From Deltaproteobacteria bacterium (GTDB taxonomy: Bacteria > Desulfobacterota > Desulfobacteria > C00003060), in NCBI GenBank assembly GCA_030667105.1, contig DAOUWN010000114.1:1-6890 (forward strand): 6,890 nucleotides of DNA. Reading direction: 5' to 3'. Below are positions 5,951 through 6,890 of the stretch, piece by piece. The translations under genes and the position numbers were made by a program. Each line of letters opens with the position of its first letter. The stretch's first letter is position 1. Under the pieces are notes generated by a model. It saw only the letters and a list, made by a program, of their open reading frames with translations, was not told the origin of the DNA and made no database searches.

Positions 5951-6734
5951 ATTCGATATGTCCACGCAAGTTCAGCAAATCTTCATCCGTCTCTGCCCAT
6001 TTCCGGGCCGCTTCATCCACAGAAACCGCCTTTTTCAGGTAAAACAGGCTTCGCCCGACATCATTTTGCAGGGCATGAAGGCATGCAAGATTGTAATAAG
6101 GGTCTACATAGTTGGCGTCTATCCGTATAGCCTTTTCAAAGACTTTCCGGGCAGCGGCAATGTTTTTTTCCTTTATATATATTGCTCCCAGATTGTTCAA
6201 CGCAGAAACAAGACGAGGGGAACGTTGTAAAGCGGCTTCGTACAGTTTTCTTGCTTCCTGGAGTCGCCCCTCTTTCTGAAGGGCCAAGGCTTGGCTATAT
6301 AGTGTGGTAGAATTATCGGGCCTTGGATCTCTTCTCAAGGCCTGAGGTGGTTTTTCTGCTTCCTTTATTACCCTCTTTTCGGCAGGCAAGGCCCTGTTCG
6401 TTGGTTTCTTTCTGACCTGAGGGCTTTGCGAGTTCAAAGAAGCTTCGTCTGAGGGCAATACGCTGGGCGTGTGAGGGCTAAGAAGATCAGGGGGCTTTGC
6501 CGCGCTTTGATTAGCAGCGAGTTTTTTCTCATGGCCCGAAGATAGCTGACCGACCGAATGTAACCACGTATAAGCTGAGAAGCCAACAGCAGCGAGAATG
6601 ATGCAGGCTGAGACCAAGCGCTCTCGTATGAGGCCATGACGGCCGTATCGATTCGACCAGATACTGCCGAACTTGCCGGCAAGTATATCCTTATCCTTCT
6701 GGGCCTTTTTTAAGGCTTCATGTATGTAGCTCAT
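5916..6734 (-). CDS. Inner-membrane TPR protein with GspB-like N-terminus
   Basis: A 272-residue protein, first gene of the secretion cluster. The N-terminus MSYIHEALKKAQKDKD matches the short cytosolic motif (MSYI-x2-ALKKA) of GspB/ExeB-type secretion accessory proteins. One membrane segment follows (about 39-58, RLVSACIILAAVGFSAYTWL), then a low-complexity periplasmic linker rich in Pro, Ser and Lys/Arg (60-140). About three tetratricopeptide repeats lie at 142-175 (YSQALALQKEGRLQEARKLY), 176-209 (NNLGAIYIKEKNIAAARKVF) and 210-243 (YYNLACLHALQNDVGRSLFY); the tail DEDLLNLRGHIEYEKI is a common TPR cap. TPRs bind protein partners, so I infer an assembly or anchoring role for the secretin or motor, comparable to GspA/B or to MshN of MSHA pili. 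It lacks the PDZ or homology region of GspC. The ATG at 6734 is fixed by the motif although no good ribosome-binding site precedes it. The end overlaps gspD. Confidence 0.85.
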   Translation of the reverse strand: MSYIHEALKKAQKDKDILAGKFGSIWSNRYGRHGLIRERLVSACIILAAVGFSAYTWLHSVGQLSSGHEKKLAANQSAAKPPDLLSPHTPSVLPSDEASLNSQSPQVRKKPTNRALPAEKRVIKEAEKPPQALRRDPRPDNSTTLYSQALALQKEGRLQEARKLYEAALQRSPRLVSALNNLGAIYIKEKNIAAARKVFEKAIRIDANYVDPYYNLACLHALQNDVGRSLFYLKKAVSVDEAARKWAETDEDLLNLRGHIEYEKIVKGAQKS

Positions 6735-6772
6735 AGAAGGTAGTAAGCGTGCTCAGTTGGTTTGTTTAATCC

Positions 6773-6831
6773 ACAGATTTCGCAGATTACACGGATTACT
6801 CTAATCACTTGAAGGGCGATGCGAAATCTGT
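6773..6831. repeat. Inverted repeat upstream of the secretion cluster
   Basis: ACAGATTTCGC (6773-6783) and GCGAAATCTGT (6821-6831) form a perfect 11-bp inverted repeat across 37 bases. Inside is a small GATTA-CTC-TAATC hairpin (6794-6806). The minus-strand text ATCCGTGTAATCTGCGAAAT resembles a dispersed repeat often seen in intergenic DNA of environmental bacteria. It lies 39-97 bases upstream of the TPR gene start, so it would overlap its promoter or leader, but no clear -35/-10 pair could be assigned. Confidence 0.55.
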
Positions 6832-6845
6832 CGGGTTTAATTCCC

Positions 6846-6859
6846 CGCAGCTTGCTGCG
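6846..6859. repeat. CGCAGC-TT-GCTGCG hairpin
   Basis: A perfect 6-bp palindromic stem, preceded by TTCCC. It resembles one half of a longer GC-rich dispersed hairpin repeat whose right arm has decayed here (TAGAAAAG instead of a GGGAA complement). It lies in the gene-free right end of the window; no gene is visible from 6735 to 6890. Confidence 0.4.
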
Positions 6860-6890
6860 ATAGAAAAGATAAAACACTTATTTTGATACC

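Overview
The window looks like chromosomal DNA from a Gram-negative bacterium, most plausibly a Desulfobacterota (deltaproteobacterial) lineage. The basis is the outer-membrane secretin, the type II secretion ATPase, the particular EF-G-like N-terminus, moderate GC content and the style of interspersed hairpin repeats. The lineage is inferred from protein style; no marker gene is complete enough to prove it. There is no sign of a phage, plasmid, CRISPR array, tRNA or rRNA.

Layout: (1) 1-222, minus strand: the first 74 codons of an EF-G-like translational GTPase, cut by the window edge. (2) 223-429: a divergent intergenic region. (3) 430-1362, plus strand: a rhomboid intramembrane serine protease with a GlpG-like cytosolic N-terminal domain. 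(4) 1363-1756: a gene-free convergent spacer with short direct and inverted repeats and a strong hairpin. (5) 1757-6734, minus strand: a three-gene secretion cluster, transcribed from right to left as TPR protein with a GspB-like N-terminus, then gspD secretin, then gspE ATPase. (6) 6735-6890: a gene-free leader with inverted repeats.

The three minus-strand genes form a partial type II secretion (or MSHA-like pilus) unit. GspD would be the outer-membrane ring, GspE the cytoplasmic motor, and the TPR protein a single-pass inner-membrane protein reaching into the periplasm, probably an assembly or anchoring factor. No gspC or gspF-M gene is visible and the sequence on both sides of the cluster is not secretion-related, so the rest must be elsewhere. 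The TPR and gspD genes overlap. gspD and gspE are separated by a roughly 200-bp MITE-like element with 19-bp terminal inverted repeats, and one of those repeats carries the gspD stop codon.

The best leads are that element (two inverted hairpin units differing only by paired compensatory changes), the 23-residue Pro/Lys repeat in the periplasmic part of GspD, and the TPR protein in place of a normal GspC/GspB partner. I found no clearly new defence system or other unprecedented system.
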